NCBI GenBank assembly: GCA_902769525.1
Contig: CACXPG010000010.1
Span: 1 to 64,000, forward strand
DNA from: an uncultured Bacteroidia bacterium
GTDB taxonomy: Bacteria > Bacteroidota > Bacteroidia > Bacteroidales > UBA932
Reading direction: 5' to 3'
DNA length: 64,000 bases
The translations under genes and the position numbers were made by a program. The stretch's first letter is position 1. Each line of letters opens with the position of its first letter. Positions 26,650-34,479 of the stretch are shown here, in pieces. The notes below the pieces were generated by a model. That model made no database searches and was not told where the DNA came from. It was given only the letters and a program-made list of their open reading frames with translations.

Positions 26650-27693
26650 ATGGCTCAGAAGATAGACAAGGAAGGCAGTGTAAGGAAGTTCCAGCAGATG
26701 ATGGACAATATCCGCGCAAAGAAGTTCGCCGGCATATATGTCCTTGCCGGAGAGGAGCCGTACTATTCAGATGTGATCATCGATGCTCTCAATTCCACAG
26801 TCCTGGACGAGAGCCAGAAAGACTTCAACCTTAGCGTTGTCTACGGAAACGAGACCGATGCCGGACAGATTGTCTGCCTTTGCAGGAGATATCCTGTTGC
26901 CAGCCCGTATCAGCTGATTATTGTCAAGGAGGCTCAGCAGCTTTCTTCCCTCCAGCCTTTTGAGTATTACCTGAAGGTTCCGGCTCCTGACACCATCCTG
27001 GTGCTGAGTTTTACGGGCAAGAACCTGGACAAGCGCACCGGTTTCTACAAGAGCCTCAAAGACAAGGCGGAGGTCCTGGAATCCTACCCTCTGGATGAGT
27101 GGAAGGTCCCGCAGTGGATTACAAACCACGTTCAGGAAAAAGGTTACAGCATCGAGCCTGACGCTGCCCAGCTTCTGGCCCAGAGCGCTGGCACATCGCT
27201 GAGGAAGATTGTCCTTGAGATAGACAAGCTTATCAAAGGCACAGACGGCACCGTCATAAGAGTCAAGGACGTTGAGGTGAACATCGGCGTTTCAAGAGAC
27301 TACAACCCGTTCGAGCTCTGTAAGGCGATAGGGGAAAGGAACATCCTGAGGGCCTTTTCTATCGCCGAGGTGTTTGCTTCCAATTCCAAGAAATACCCGA
27401 TCCAGGCCACTCTGGGTGCTATGTTCTTCTACTTCAATCAGCTTCTGACTGTTGAAGCCGAACTCAGTGTAGGAGAAAGGGATTTCTTCTCCGCCTGCCA
27501 GAGAGCCGGAGTCTTCGGAACCCAGAGAGTCAGGGAATACCAGACTGCCGCAAGAAACTTCCCGCTGAAAAAGACCATGGGCGTAATTTCCCTGATCAAA
27601 GACACAGACCTCAAGTCCAAGAGCAATTACGGAGGCAACTCCACAGACGGAGCCCTTCTGAACGCCCTTCTGACAAAACTCTTTGTCCTATAG
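26650..27693 (+). CDS. holA: DNA polymerase III subunit delta
   Basis: Delta subunit of the clamp loader, which opens the beta sliding clamp. The 347-residue protein has the family order: N-terminal FAGIYVLAGEEPYYSDVII, then SPYQLIIVKEAQQL, a middle helical region (AAQLLAQSAGTSLRKIVLEIDK), and a C-terminal helical domain ending STDGALLNALLTKLFVL. The last 27 codons (27610-27693) are duplicated at 34397-34477 and the last 15 at 36162-36209, both with mainly synonymous changes. The reading frame itself is complete, so function should be kept. Confidence 0.93.
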   Translation: MAQKIDKEGSVRKFQQMMDNIRAKKFAGIYVLAGEEPYYSDVIIDALNSTVLDESQKDFNLSVVYGNETDAGQIVCLCRRYPVASPYQLIIVKEAQQLSSLQPFEYYLKVPAPDTILVLSFTGKNLDKRTGFYKSLKDKAEVLESYPLDEWKVPQWITNHVQEKGYSIEPDAAQLLAQSAGTSLRKIVLEIDKLIKGTDGTVIRVKDVEVNIGVSRDYNPFELCKAIGERNILRAFSIAEVFASNSKKYPIQATLGAMFFYFNQLLTVEAELSVGERDFFSACQRAGVFGTQRVREYQTAARNFPLKKTMGVISLIKDTDLKSKSNYGGNSTDGALLNALLTKLFVL

Positions 27694-27719
27694 TGGTCCA
27701 ATTTTGAGGAACCACTATA
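27689..27719. repeat. Inverted repeat across the holA stop codon
   Basis: TATAGTGGT (27689-27697, containing the TAG stop) pairs with ACCACTATA (27711-27719). No U-tract follows. It could be a weak terminator, but short palindromes also span the stop codons of the two holA 3'-end copies (TATAG-GG-CTATA at 34473-34484; GCTGTAGAT...ATCTGTAACAGC at 36202-36225), which suggests a recombination core. Confidence 0.6.
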
Positions 27720-27860
27720 ATAAAGTTCTCACCCTTGTTTTTTTTGGCACCATTGTTTCTTTTTTCTGTCTTTCTGATAAATAGCGAAAAGATTTCATGT
27801 AAATTCTTTGAACTTAAGATAATAATCAATATCTTTGATATTAATTGGGTTGAGTTGTTT

Positions 27861-27960
27861 GATATGAACCCTTTATTTGTCATGACCTTTATTTAACTTT
27901 AAATATTATCAATTATGATTAGCAAACGAGTTCCCCCTTTTATCAGGCAAATCACCGTTT
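27861..27960 (+). repeat. Duplicated leader plus signal-peptide block, copy 1
   Basis: About 100 bases, including TTTGTCATGACCTTTA and the first codons of the lipoprotein gene, are nearly identical to 29969-30070 ahead of its paralogue. The identity covers the untranslated leader and the signal-peptide codons; later coding sequence is much more diverged. A weaker third version (CAATTATGAATAGCAAACG) precedes the gene at 31945. Confidence 0.75.
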
Positions 27961-29186
27961 GCCTGACCTTAATCCTAATTTCATTTCTTTTTGTACTGTC
28001 CTGTCAGAAGGATGAAAGTTTAAAACAAAAAGATCCGAACGCTCTCACAAAGTCTCAAGCCAAGGAGTACTTTGAGCATAACGCAAAAACTATCAAGTTT
28101 TTTACCTCAACATCCGGTCCTGCTGAAACCAAGAATCAAGACTATTCTCTTACCGAAAACATGGTGATTGAGTGGGATCAAGCTTTAGAGGGAGATAATT
28201 TGTACTATTTCTTTGTAGAGGTTCCTATTCGGATGACAACTCAAATAAAAGCGTTGCTTTATGATGGAGTAGGGCATATTAATAAAAACATACGACAAGT
28301 GCCAATGGTTACTTCTCTTCTATTTGAAAAAAATAAAAAGAATGGGTTGGTTCATCATTATTTAGTAACATCTATAGGTACTTATAAAGAGTATCCTTAC
28401 GACATTAATTACAGTTTTCTTTGTAATAAATCTTCGTATAGTGGGTATCAGATTTTCAGTTCAGAAAATGGGGAGATAGTAAAAACGTTGTCATTCCATA
28501 ATGGAAAATCCTGTGTTCGAACATTATATTGCGATTCTTTAATTTCAAAAGTTGATGCTTGTGGTCAAGATCTAAGTTTTCGTGGTATAGCTTTTGTTTT
28601 CTCTTCTGGTATTTCGACAAAGGGTGGAGGTGATGCATCTTCCGGAGAGGATAATCGGTGTCCTGAATGTGGAGCACCATTGACAATTACATTCTATAAT
28701 GATTATATATATGCGCAATGTCAAAACTGTCCGTATGAAATGAGTCTGTATTTTGACCCACTGGGATATGACGCATGTCCTGATTGTCACTTCCCTATAG
28801 CTTTGTGTCAATGTGTTTGTACTATTTGTGGCTATCCTAACAAATATGGGAAAAACTGTATGTGTGAAACAGGAACATCTTGCCCATATTGTGGCACACC
28901 AGGTTGTAATGGCAATTGTGGTGGTGGAGCGGATTCTTTGACCCAACAGAATCAGACATATAGTATAATAGTTCATGCCAATAACCAAGGAGGTTATATT
29001 TCAAAATCTGTAGATCGCAACTACTATTTTTACAACGAGTATTTAAGTCTGACGGCTCATCCATATAGTGGCTATTACTTTTCAGGTTGGTATGAAGACA
29101 ATATTCTTGTTTCTTCTCTAATCCAGTATAGTTTTTGTGTGTGTGACAATAGAGAACTTGTTGCACATTTTGATATTGATAATTAG
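27915..29186 (+). CDS. Surface lipoprotein with cysteine-rich zinc-ribbon-like region and InlB-like repeat (paralogue 1)
   Basis: A 423-residue protein. The signal peptide ends FLFVLSC and the mature N-terminus would be C-Q-K-D-E, very close to the Q-K-D-D-E export signal that sends lipoproteins to the surface in Capnocytophaga. Residues 40-235 form an unrecognised domain. Residues 240-345 hold many CxxC pairs (CPECG, CQNC, CPDC, CTICG, CPYCG), as in multiple zinc ribbons, which is rare outside the cytoplasm. The end (YSIIVHANNQGGYISKSVD to FSGWYEDN and LVAHFD) matches the InlB B-like / Flg_new repeat. Paralogue at 30025-31275. Confidence 0.8.
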   Translation: MISKRVPPFIRQITVCLTLILISFLFVLSCQKDESLKQKDPNALTKSQAKEYFEHNAKTIKFFTSTSGPAETKNQDYSLTENMVIEWDQALEGDNLYYFFVEVPIRMTTQIKALLYDGVGHINKNIRQVPMVTSLLFEKNKKNGLVHHYLVTSIGTYKEYPYDINYSFLCNKSSYSGYQIFSSENGEIVKTLSFHNGKSCVRTLYCDSLISKVDACGQDLSFRGIAFVFSSGISTKGGGDASSGEDNRCPECGAPLTITFYNDYIYAQCQNCPYEMSLYFDPLGYDACPDCHFPIALCQCVCTICGYPNKYGKNCMCETGTSCPYCGTPGCNGNCGGGADSLTQQNQTYSIIVHANNQGGYISKSVDRNYYFYNEYLSLTAHPYSGYYFSGWYEDNILVSSLIQYSFCVCDNRELVAHFDIDN

Positions 29187-29190
29187 TGCT

Positions 29191-29937
29191 ATGAATAATT
29201 ATTTCAGCATACAAAAGTGCGTGTTTTGTTTAACCACCTTTTTATTAACCGCCAATGCGTTGGCAGCCAATTGCAACAGACCCGACAAAGTCAGGGTATA
29301 TACTGTTGTTAACAGCGGAGGAGAATACAATTTATCTGGCCACACTTGTGTGATAGAGATCAAAGACGGACAGAACAATAACGCGTGGATCACCTCAGAA
29401 CTCTTGCATTATGTTGAAAAGGCATTGAGTGTAGAGGGAGCGCAAATCTGTAATCCGGAAAATGAGGATAAGGCGGATTACATAATCTCAATGCAATATA
29501 GTGTTTTTATCACATCGCAGAAGAATAGATTACCAGGAATGACCGATAAGTTTTTCTGGGATAACAGGTATCGCAATTCCTCATTTTTAAATGGTGATTT
29601 CATTAATAACAGTTCTCCCGAACCGGCAACTTATGCAGAACGGAATTCTACGGATATGTTTGACGATTTTTCTTTAATCAAGGGTAGGTTGGAAGGCTCT
29701 TCCGGCAAGATGAGATTGGATTTTGTGATGGTTCTAGAAATAAGAAATGCATCTGCTAAAGAGAAGATAGGAGAATTATTAGTGGCTGCTGCAATACCAT
29801 ATAAAAAAGACAAATGCTCTTTTGTTGTTCCCTATGTAGCATATAGAACAATAGGAAAGTTTGGAACAGAGTCCAGCCTTAAAGGAAACAAAATGTTTAA
29901 TCCTGAAAATCCGGATTTTAAGTCTTTCGTTGAATAA
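29191..29937 (+). CDS. Secreted protein of unknown function
   Basis: A 248-residue protein with signal MNNYFSIQKCVFCLTTFLLT and a likely cut after ANALA. The frame is open upstream to 29137, but the ATG at 29191 lies five bases after the preceding stop and gives the correct signal. The mature part (KVRVYTVVNSGGEYNLSGHT, KADYIISMQYSVFITSQKN, LRLEGSS-like region, then MVLEIRNASAKEKIGELLVA) is predicted alpha/beta with no motif I recognise. It sits between the two lipoprotein paralogues and is probably co-transcribed with the first. Confidence 0.7.
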   Translation: MNNYFSIQKCVFCLTTFLLTANALAANCNRPDKVRVYTVVNSGGEYNLSGHTCVIEIKDGQNNNAWITSELLHYVEKALSVEGAQICNPENEDKADYIISMQYSVFITSQKNRLPGMTDKFFWDNRYRNSSFLNGDFINNSSPEPATYAERNSTDMFDDFSLIKGRLEGSSGKMRLDFVMVLEIRNASAKEKIGELLVAAAIPYKKDKCSFVVPYVAYRTIGKFGTESSLKGNKMFNPENPDFKSFVE

Positions 29938-29968
29938 TACTTTTATGAGTAACATAAATTTGTAATGT

Positions 29969-30070
29969 TTGGAATGAACCCTTAATTTGTCATGACCTTT
30001 AATTAACTTTAAATGTTATCAATTATGATTAGCAAACGAATTACCTCTTTATACAGGCGAATCACCGTTT
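29969..30070 (+). repeat. Duplicated leader plus signal-peptide block, copy 2
   Basis: Nearly identical to 27861-27960. The corresponding ATG at 30025 is conserved in both copies, while the ATG at 30013 is ATA in copy 1, which fixes the start of the second lipoprotein. Confidence 0.75.
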
Positions 30071-31275
30071 GTCTGACCTTAATTCTTTTTTCATTATTTT
30101 TTGTCCTGTCCTGTCAGAAGGATGAGGGTTTAAAACAAAAAGATCTGAACGCTCTTACGAAGGCCCAAGCTAAAGAGTACTTTGAGCAAACAGCTTCTAC
30201 GCTAAAATTCCTTACTGCGGGTACCATACCAGCCGGAACAAAAAATGCTGATTACTCTCTGACGGAGAATATGATAATCGATTGGGATGAAGCTTTAGAA
30301 GGTGAAACAGTGGATAGTTATGTTGTGGAAATACCTATAAGTATGGTATGTCCAGTAACAGCTCTTATGTATGATGGCATAGGCCATTTTAACAAGAATA
30401 TCCGCCAAGTTCAAATGAATGCTTCTCTTCTTATTGAAAAGCATAAAGCAGATGGAAGCTTACATTACTCCGTTGTAACAACAGTAGGCTCTTATTCAGC
30501 TACAGTAAATTCCAAGTATGGATTTCTCTGCGACAAGAGTTCCTTTTCAGGATATCAGATATTTAGCGATGAAGAAGGCAATTGTATAAAATCCTTTGTC
30601 ATTAAGAATGGAATAATAATCTTTGCGTCTTTAATCCCGCAAAGGGAGATCAAAAAAGTTGATTCATGCGGAAAAGACTATCATTTCGTAGGATTATCTT
30701 TTTGTACATCGAAAGTAGCTTTGACAAAAGGTGGAGGGGGCGAATCTTCTGGAGAAGATAGCAGATGCCCTTATTGTGGTAGATATTTGAGCATAACCAA
30801 TGGTGTTCCTTATTGCTCACATTGCGAAGAATTTTTTGAGGAGTGGACTTTCACAATTTGTCCAGATTGTTTACGCCCTATTTATGATTGTGATTGTGCA
30901 TGTCCTATCTGTGGATATCCAAATAGGTACGGAAATACTTGTATGTGCGAACCTGGTCCATTTGATAAGCGTTGTCCAGTTTGTGGATTATATGGTTGCA
31001 ACGGACAGCATGGTGGCGGTGCTGACAGCACAAATTATAACAATATTGATACTTATTCTGTCATTGTTCACACAAATTTAGGTGGAACGGTTTCTCGTTC
31101 TATTGAAAGGGCCTTTTATTATAATAATGAGCAACTCACTCTAACTGCTCTCCCAAATTCCGGCTATTATTTTGTAGGTTGGTATGAGAATAACGCATTA
31201 TTGTCAGTCACTAATCAGTATTCATTCAATGTTACTGCTTCAAGGGTCATATATGCATTTTTTGAAGAACAATAA
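30025..31275 (+). CDS. Surface lipoprotein with cysteine-rich zinc-ribbon-like region and InlB-like repeat (paralogue 2)
   Basis: A 416-residue paralogue of the protein at 27915-29186 with the same layout: signal ending FFVLSC, mature start C-Q-K-D-E-G (LES-like), KDLNALTKAQAKEYFEQTA, a middle domain, a cysteine array (CPYCG, CSHC, CPDC, CACPICG, CMCE, CPVCG) and a C-terminal YSVIVHTNLGGTVSRSIER to YFVGWYENN repeat. Leader and signal peptide are almost identical to paralogue 1, whereas the mature parts differ at many positions while keeping the cysteines. The start at 30025 is preferred to the in-frame ATG at 30013. Confidence 0.8.
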   Translation: MISKRITSLYRRITVCLTLILFSLFFVLSCQKDEGLKQKDLNALTKAQAKEYFEQTASTLKFLTAGTIPAGTKNADYSLTENMIIDWDEALEGETVDSYVVEIPISMVCPVTALMYDGIGHFNKNIRQVQMNASLLIEKHKADGSLHYSVVTTVGSYSATVNSKYGFLCDKSSFSGYQIFSDEEGNCIKSFVIKNGIIIFASLIPQREIKKVDSCGKDYHFVGLSFCTSKVALTKGGGGESSGEDSRCPYCGRYLSITNGVPYCSHCEEFFEEWTFTICPDCLRPIYDCDCACPICGYPNRYGNTCMCEPGPFDKRCPVCGLYGCNGQHGGGADSTNYNNIDTYSVIVHTNLGGTVSRSIERAFYYNNEQLTLTALPNSGYYFVGWYENNALLSVTNQYSFNVTASRVIYAFFEEQ

Positions 31276-31287
31276 AAATGTACAAGT

Positions 31288-31815
31288 ATGAGAAGGTTTT
31301 ATTTTATATCAATTTTATTATTGTTGTTTTCTGTGACTTTTTCGGATGCTCAGACTATTAAGGCCGGAAAAGGTAGTGGAGAAGCAACGATAGTAAGTCA
31401 GCCTTTGTATAAAGGAACTTTATTTCAAGAGGCTGTAAAAAATTATGTTGATAACGTTGCTATTAATGTTTATCCATCTGTGTTTCCTCTTTCAAAATAT
31501 TATTCGGAAGTGCAGTTTCAATTAAAGAAGAACGGATCTTTAAAAACTGTAATAATGACGAAATCTACAGGAATTCCAGAATTGGACCATAAAATTATTG
31601 TTGCCTGTAAGAATTTTGTAAAAAAGAAGCATGTTACTCCAGCTTATTCCAGTGAAGGTCCTGTAGATTATTCCTTCACAGTTCCATTTGAAGTAGAGTA
31701 CTATGATGTTCCTAAAAACAGTGCTCAGTCGTTACGGTATCAGAAAGCGGCCCCTGTTAGGGGTATGACTCCAAACGCTGCCGTCCACAATAAAGAATAC
31801 GGTACTTTGCATTAA
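31288..31815 (+). CDS. Secreted TonB C-terminal-like protein (1)
   Basis: A 175-residue protein with signal MRRFYFISILLLLFSVTFSD and no further membrane span. Residues 60-140 resemble the TonB C-terminal domain: YYSEVQFQLKKNGSLKTVIM, then TKSTGIPELDHKIIVACKNF, then a strand ending PVDYSFTVPFEVEY. In true TonB this domain contacts the TonB box of outer-membrane transporters, and it is tethered by an N-terminal membrane helix. Here the helix looks cleavable, so energy transduction is doubtful. It begins 12 bases after paralogue 2. A second relative follows at 31945. Confidence 0.68.
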   Translation: MRRFYFISILLLLFSVTFSDAQTIKAGKGSGEATIVSQPLYKGTLFQEAVKNYVDNVAINVYPSVFPLSKYYSEVQFQLKKNGSLKTVIMTKSTGIPELDHKIIVACKNFVKKKHVTPAYSSEGPVDYSFTVPFEVEYYDVPKNSAQSLRYQKAAPVRGMTPNAAVHNKEYGTLH

Positions 31816-31944
31816 AGAAGAAACTCACCAAAGATATTATGGCAATGTCTGTGTCTCCTACCAGAGTGAGTACCTTCATTATTTATTAAAATCGCTCCGT
31901 ACACATGATTTGAATTGAACTATCATTTACTTAAAAAATCAATT

Positions 31945-32529
31945 ATGAATAGCAAACGTATTACCTCTTTTTTCAGGATAGTCATACTAGCAGCATTCTT
32001 GTGTTTGCCTATATGTGCAATGGGGCAAGATTCAGAGTCTCTTCTTTCGAATGACAAAGTCATAGAAACCCCACCGATGTACAACAAAAAGCACTTTGCT
32101 TTAGGAATGTACGAAGCTCTTTATAATGCTACATCACAGAGCATGTCAAGCGATTTTGACGAGTTCTATGTTGAGCTGTTGTTTTATGTCGATGCCAACG
32201 GAAAGGTTGATTCTGTTAATCTTCATAAGTCCACTGGGTACGATTATATAGACAATAAAATGCTTCAGCTTTCAAAAAGGCTGGTAAAACGTCATAAGCT
32301 GGTATCCCCTGCAGTCAGTGAGAATGGTGAATTCATTTCTTCTACCGTTTTGCTTCCAATGTATTTTCACATGTTTCTTCCTCCTGGGGAGAAAACAAAC
32401 GGCAAAAGCATAGAAGTTCAAAATAGAGAACTCTATGTGCCCTCTAGCCAATGGTACTGGACCATTAAAAATGGTACCGATGAAAACCAAAAAGGTTTAT
32501 ATTGGCCTGGAAAATACAGGGGGAATTAA
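31945..32529 (+). CDS. Secreted TonB C-terminal-like protein (2)
   Basis: A 194-residue protein. It starts at ATG 31945, where CAATTATGAATAGCAAACG repeats the block used by both lipoprotein paralogues. The signal peptide runs MNSKRITSFFRIVILAAFLC to CAMGQ. Residues 75-150 repeat the TonB-C-like order FYVELLFYVDANGKVDSVN, LHKSTGYDYIDNKMLQLSK, then a strand ending TVLLPMYFHMF. Similar in layout to the gene at 31288. The downstream O-antigen-ligase-like gene starts two bases after its stop. Confidence 0.68.
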   Translation: MNSKRITSFFRIVILAAFLCLPICAMGQDSESLLSNDKVIETPPMYNKKHFALGMYEALYNATSQSMSSDFDEFYVELLFYVDANGKVDSVNLHKSTGYDYIDNKMLQLSKRLVKRHKLVSPAVSENGEFISSTVLLPMYFHMFLPPGEKTNGKSIEVQNRELYVPSSQWYWTIKNGTDENQKGLYWPGKYRGN

Positions 32530-32531
32530 AT

Positions 32532-34220
32532 ATGAAGCATCGAGAGACTATAATGCATTTTAGAGGACTTCTAACCGGAGTCCTCTTTGTTATATTGCTC
32601 TTGGGTTCATTACTGTTGTGTCGTTACACAAACAGTTTTGGTTCTTGGCTCCCGTATAATGTACTGGCCTACATTTCCGCAATTGCGGTTTGTGTACAAC
32701 TATGCCTTTCTAGAAACTTCAGGATAAACACTGCTGATTTTTTGTTGCTTTCTTACTGCTTGTATGCCATTGTCAGAATGTGGCTTTCAAAAGAAACCTA
32801 CATAGAACCTCTTACAATAGTAAAATGGCTTCTTCTTTCGTTGCTGTATATTGCAGGAAGGCTATCTAGAAACACCAAAGTTCCTGTAGTCTTGATAACA
32901 GTCGGTGTGGGTGGTGTCCTGTCATATCTTTTCGGCTTTTTCTTCAATCCCAGTCATCTGGGTGTATATGCTTCAACAGGAGTTTGCGGAACTATTTGCC
33001 TTTTGCTTGAAAATGATAAAAGCCTTTTCAAAAAGATTCTTCTGGCATCGCTGAGCATATTGCTGCTTATTATTCTGGTTCTCTCCAAATCAAGAGGTGC
33101 GTTTTTGGCTCTTTTCCTGGCATTAGCATATCTGTGGTTCAGTTCAGACAAATACAGAGGTCTAAAGCCAAACAGAAAACGGTTGATTTGTGCGCTTTTA
33201 TCCGGAGTGGTTTTAGTTGGTGCCTTTCTTCTGTACAGAATACGTACTGGCTCTGCTGATGTACGGCTTTTGATCTGGTCGTCAAGTGGTGAAGCATTCC
33301 TGAAAGCTCCGCTTTTCGGCTATTCTTCCGCTTCTGTCCAGTCTTTGTATATGCCTTGGCAGGCGGAATATTTCCAGGCGAATCCCATCTCCCCTTTTGC
33401 TCCGTTTGCAACAAACCATTATCAGACATTCAACGAGTATCTGCATATCCTCTGCGAACAAGGGCTTGTGGGTTTTATTCTTTTTGCCTTGTTTGTAGTT
33501 TATTCTTTCAGGAAATGCAGAAACAGAGAACTTGTTGCGGCATCCATTTCTTTGGGGACCTCATCATTCTTCCTTTACACATACGACATTATTCCAATAA
33601 TCATACTGGCCCCGCTGTTCTTGGGACTTGCAAGTAGTTGTGAAATTAACGGCAATTGCAATGAGATCAAGAAGAAACGATGGCCGGTCAGATTACTTCT
33701 ATGTGCGGTTGTCCTGACATTAGCCTCCGTCGTATGCTGGAATGTGGGTAAGAGATATTCTTCTGCCGAGAATGACTTGAAGGAATTCATCCACCTTCCT
33801 GAAGATTCAATGGCAGATAGAATCCGTCCGGCAAGTGAATCAATCATTTTAAGAAACAAGGATATGACTCTTCTCTATGCAACCCATTCTTTCCGGTTGT
33901 CCCCTCAAGACCACATTGCCGTTCTTGAACAATGTTCAAAAAGAATAACCGTGGTGGAAATGATGTCTGCCTTGGGAAACCTGTATCTTGACAGTTCTCT
34001 AAATGACAAAGCTGAAAGATGTTTCATTTTGGCACATTATATGGCTCCCGACAGAATGGTTCCAAAATATGATTTGTTCAAGTTTTATCGCGATAAGGGA
34101 GACTCTGGGAAAGCAAAAGAATGGGCAGATATCATCCTCTCATCTGCCCCTCGTACTTATAATGCCATTACAATAGAGATAAAGGCTGCCGCAAGAGAGT
34201 TTGTGAAGAGTAGCCGATAA
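32532..34220 (+). CDS. O-antigen ligase / Wzy-like membrane protein with C-terminal TPR-like region
   Basis: A 562-residue protein with about ten membrane segments in the first 400 residues, a conserved small-residue/charged segment (LSKSRGAFLALFLALAYLW) and a large extracytoplasmic loop around FLKAPLFGYSSASVQSLYMP with NHYQTFNEYLHILCEQGLVG, the WzyC-type pattern of O-antigen ligases and bactoprenol-sugar:protein ligases. The C-terminal 140 residues are soluble and TPR-like (MMSALGNLYLDSSLNDKAER). Start ATG 32532; the frame is open to a TTG at 32502 inside the previous gene. Linkage to surface lipoproteins suggests glycosylation of one of them, which is inference only. Confidence 0.75.
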   Translation: MKHRETIMHFRGLLTGVLFVILLLGSLLLCRYTNSFGSWLPYNVLAYISAIAVCVQLCLSRNFRINTADFLLLSYCLYAIVRMWLSKETYIEPLTIVKWLLLSLLYIAGRLSRNTKVPVVLITVGVGGVLSYLFGFFFNPSHLGVYASTGVCGTICLLLENDKSLFKKILLASLSILLLIILVLSKSRGAFLALFLALAYLWFSSDKYRGLKPNRKRLICALLSGVVLVGAFLLYRIRTGSADVRLLIWSSSGEAFLKAPLFGYSSASVQSLYMPWQAEYFQANPISPFAPFATNHYQTFNEYLHILCEQGLVGFILFALFVVYSFRKCRNRELVAASISLGTSSFFLYTYDIIPIIILAPLFLGLASSCEINGNCNEIKKKRWPVRLLLCAVVLTLASVVCWNVGKRYSSAENDLKEFIHLPEDSMADRIRPASESIILRNKDMTLLYATHSFRLSPQDHIAVLEQCSKRITVVEMMSALGNLYLDSSLNDKAERCFILAHYMAPDRMVPKYDLFKFYRDKGDSGKAKEWADIILSSAPRTYNAITIEIKAAAREFVKSSR

Positions 34221-34396
34221 TTAACATAGATGATTCAAATATCGTTTTTTGCTTTTCTGAATAGGTTTCATCATCAACCTTAGAAATGAACACTACAGAT
34301 GACCAAAGTACAAGTGCTTTGGCTGGAGGAATTAGAGAATGAAGCTTCTTTTTTTGCCATAAGGCAGGGGGGCAATAAGAGTCTAGGAATACTATT

Positions 34397-34477
34397 CTCA
34401 AATCCAAGAGCAACTATGGCGGCAACTCCACAGACGGAGCCCTTCTGAACGCCCTTCTGACAAAGCTTTTTGTATAG
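34397..34477 (+). pseudogene. Duplicated 3' end of holA (26 codons plus stop), copy 2
   Basis: The codons read L-K-S-K-S-N-Y-G-G-N-S-T-D-G-A-L-L-N-A-L-L-T-K-L-F-V-stop in the holA frame. Compared with 27610-27693 there are seven base changes, all synonymous, and one missing Leu codon before the stop. Upstream sequence is unrelated to holA. Fragments of this sort remain when an element that carries its own version of a gene's 3' end integrates there. Confidence 0.88.
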
Positions 34478-34479
34478 GG

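Larger units (their letters stand above)
27694..34477 (+). mobile_element. Putative island 1 inserted at the holA 3' end
   Basis: The 6.8-kb segment is bounded on the left by the holA 3' end and on the right by an 81-bp copy of that end. It is visibly AT-richer than the flanks and carries only accessory genes (two paralogous surface lipoproteins, a secreted protein, two TonB-C-like proteins, one O-antigen-ligase-like protein). No integrase, transposase or relaxase is present, so it would be a remnant or be moved in trans. Confidence 0.5.

Noticed and set aside
34168..34413. 81-codon minus-strand frame after the O-antigen-ligase gene
   Set aside because: It overlaps the end of the ligase gene and the start of holA-end copy 2, and shows no protein-like features.
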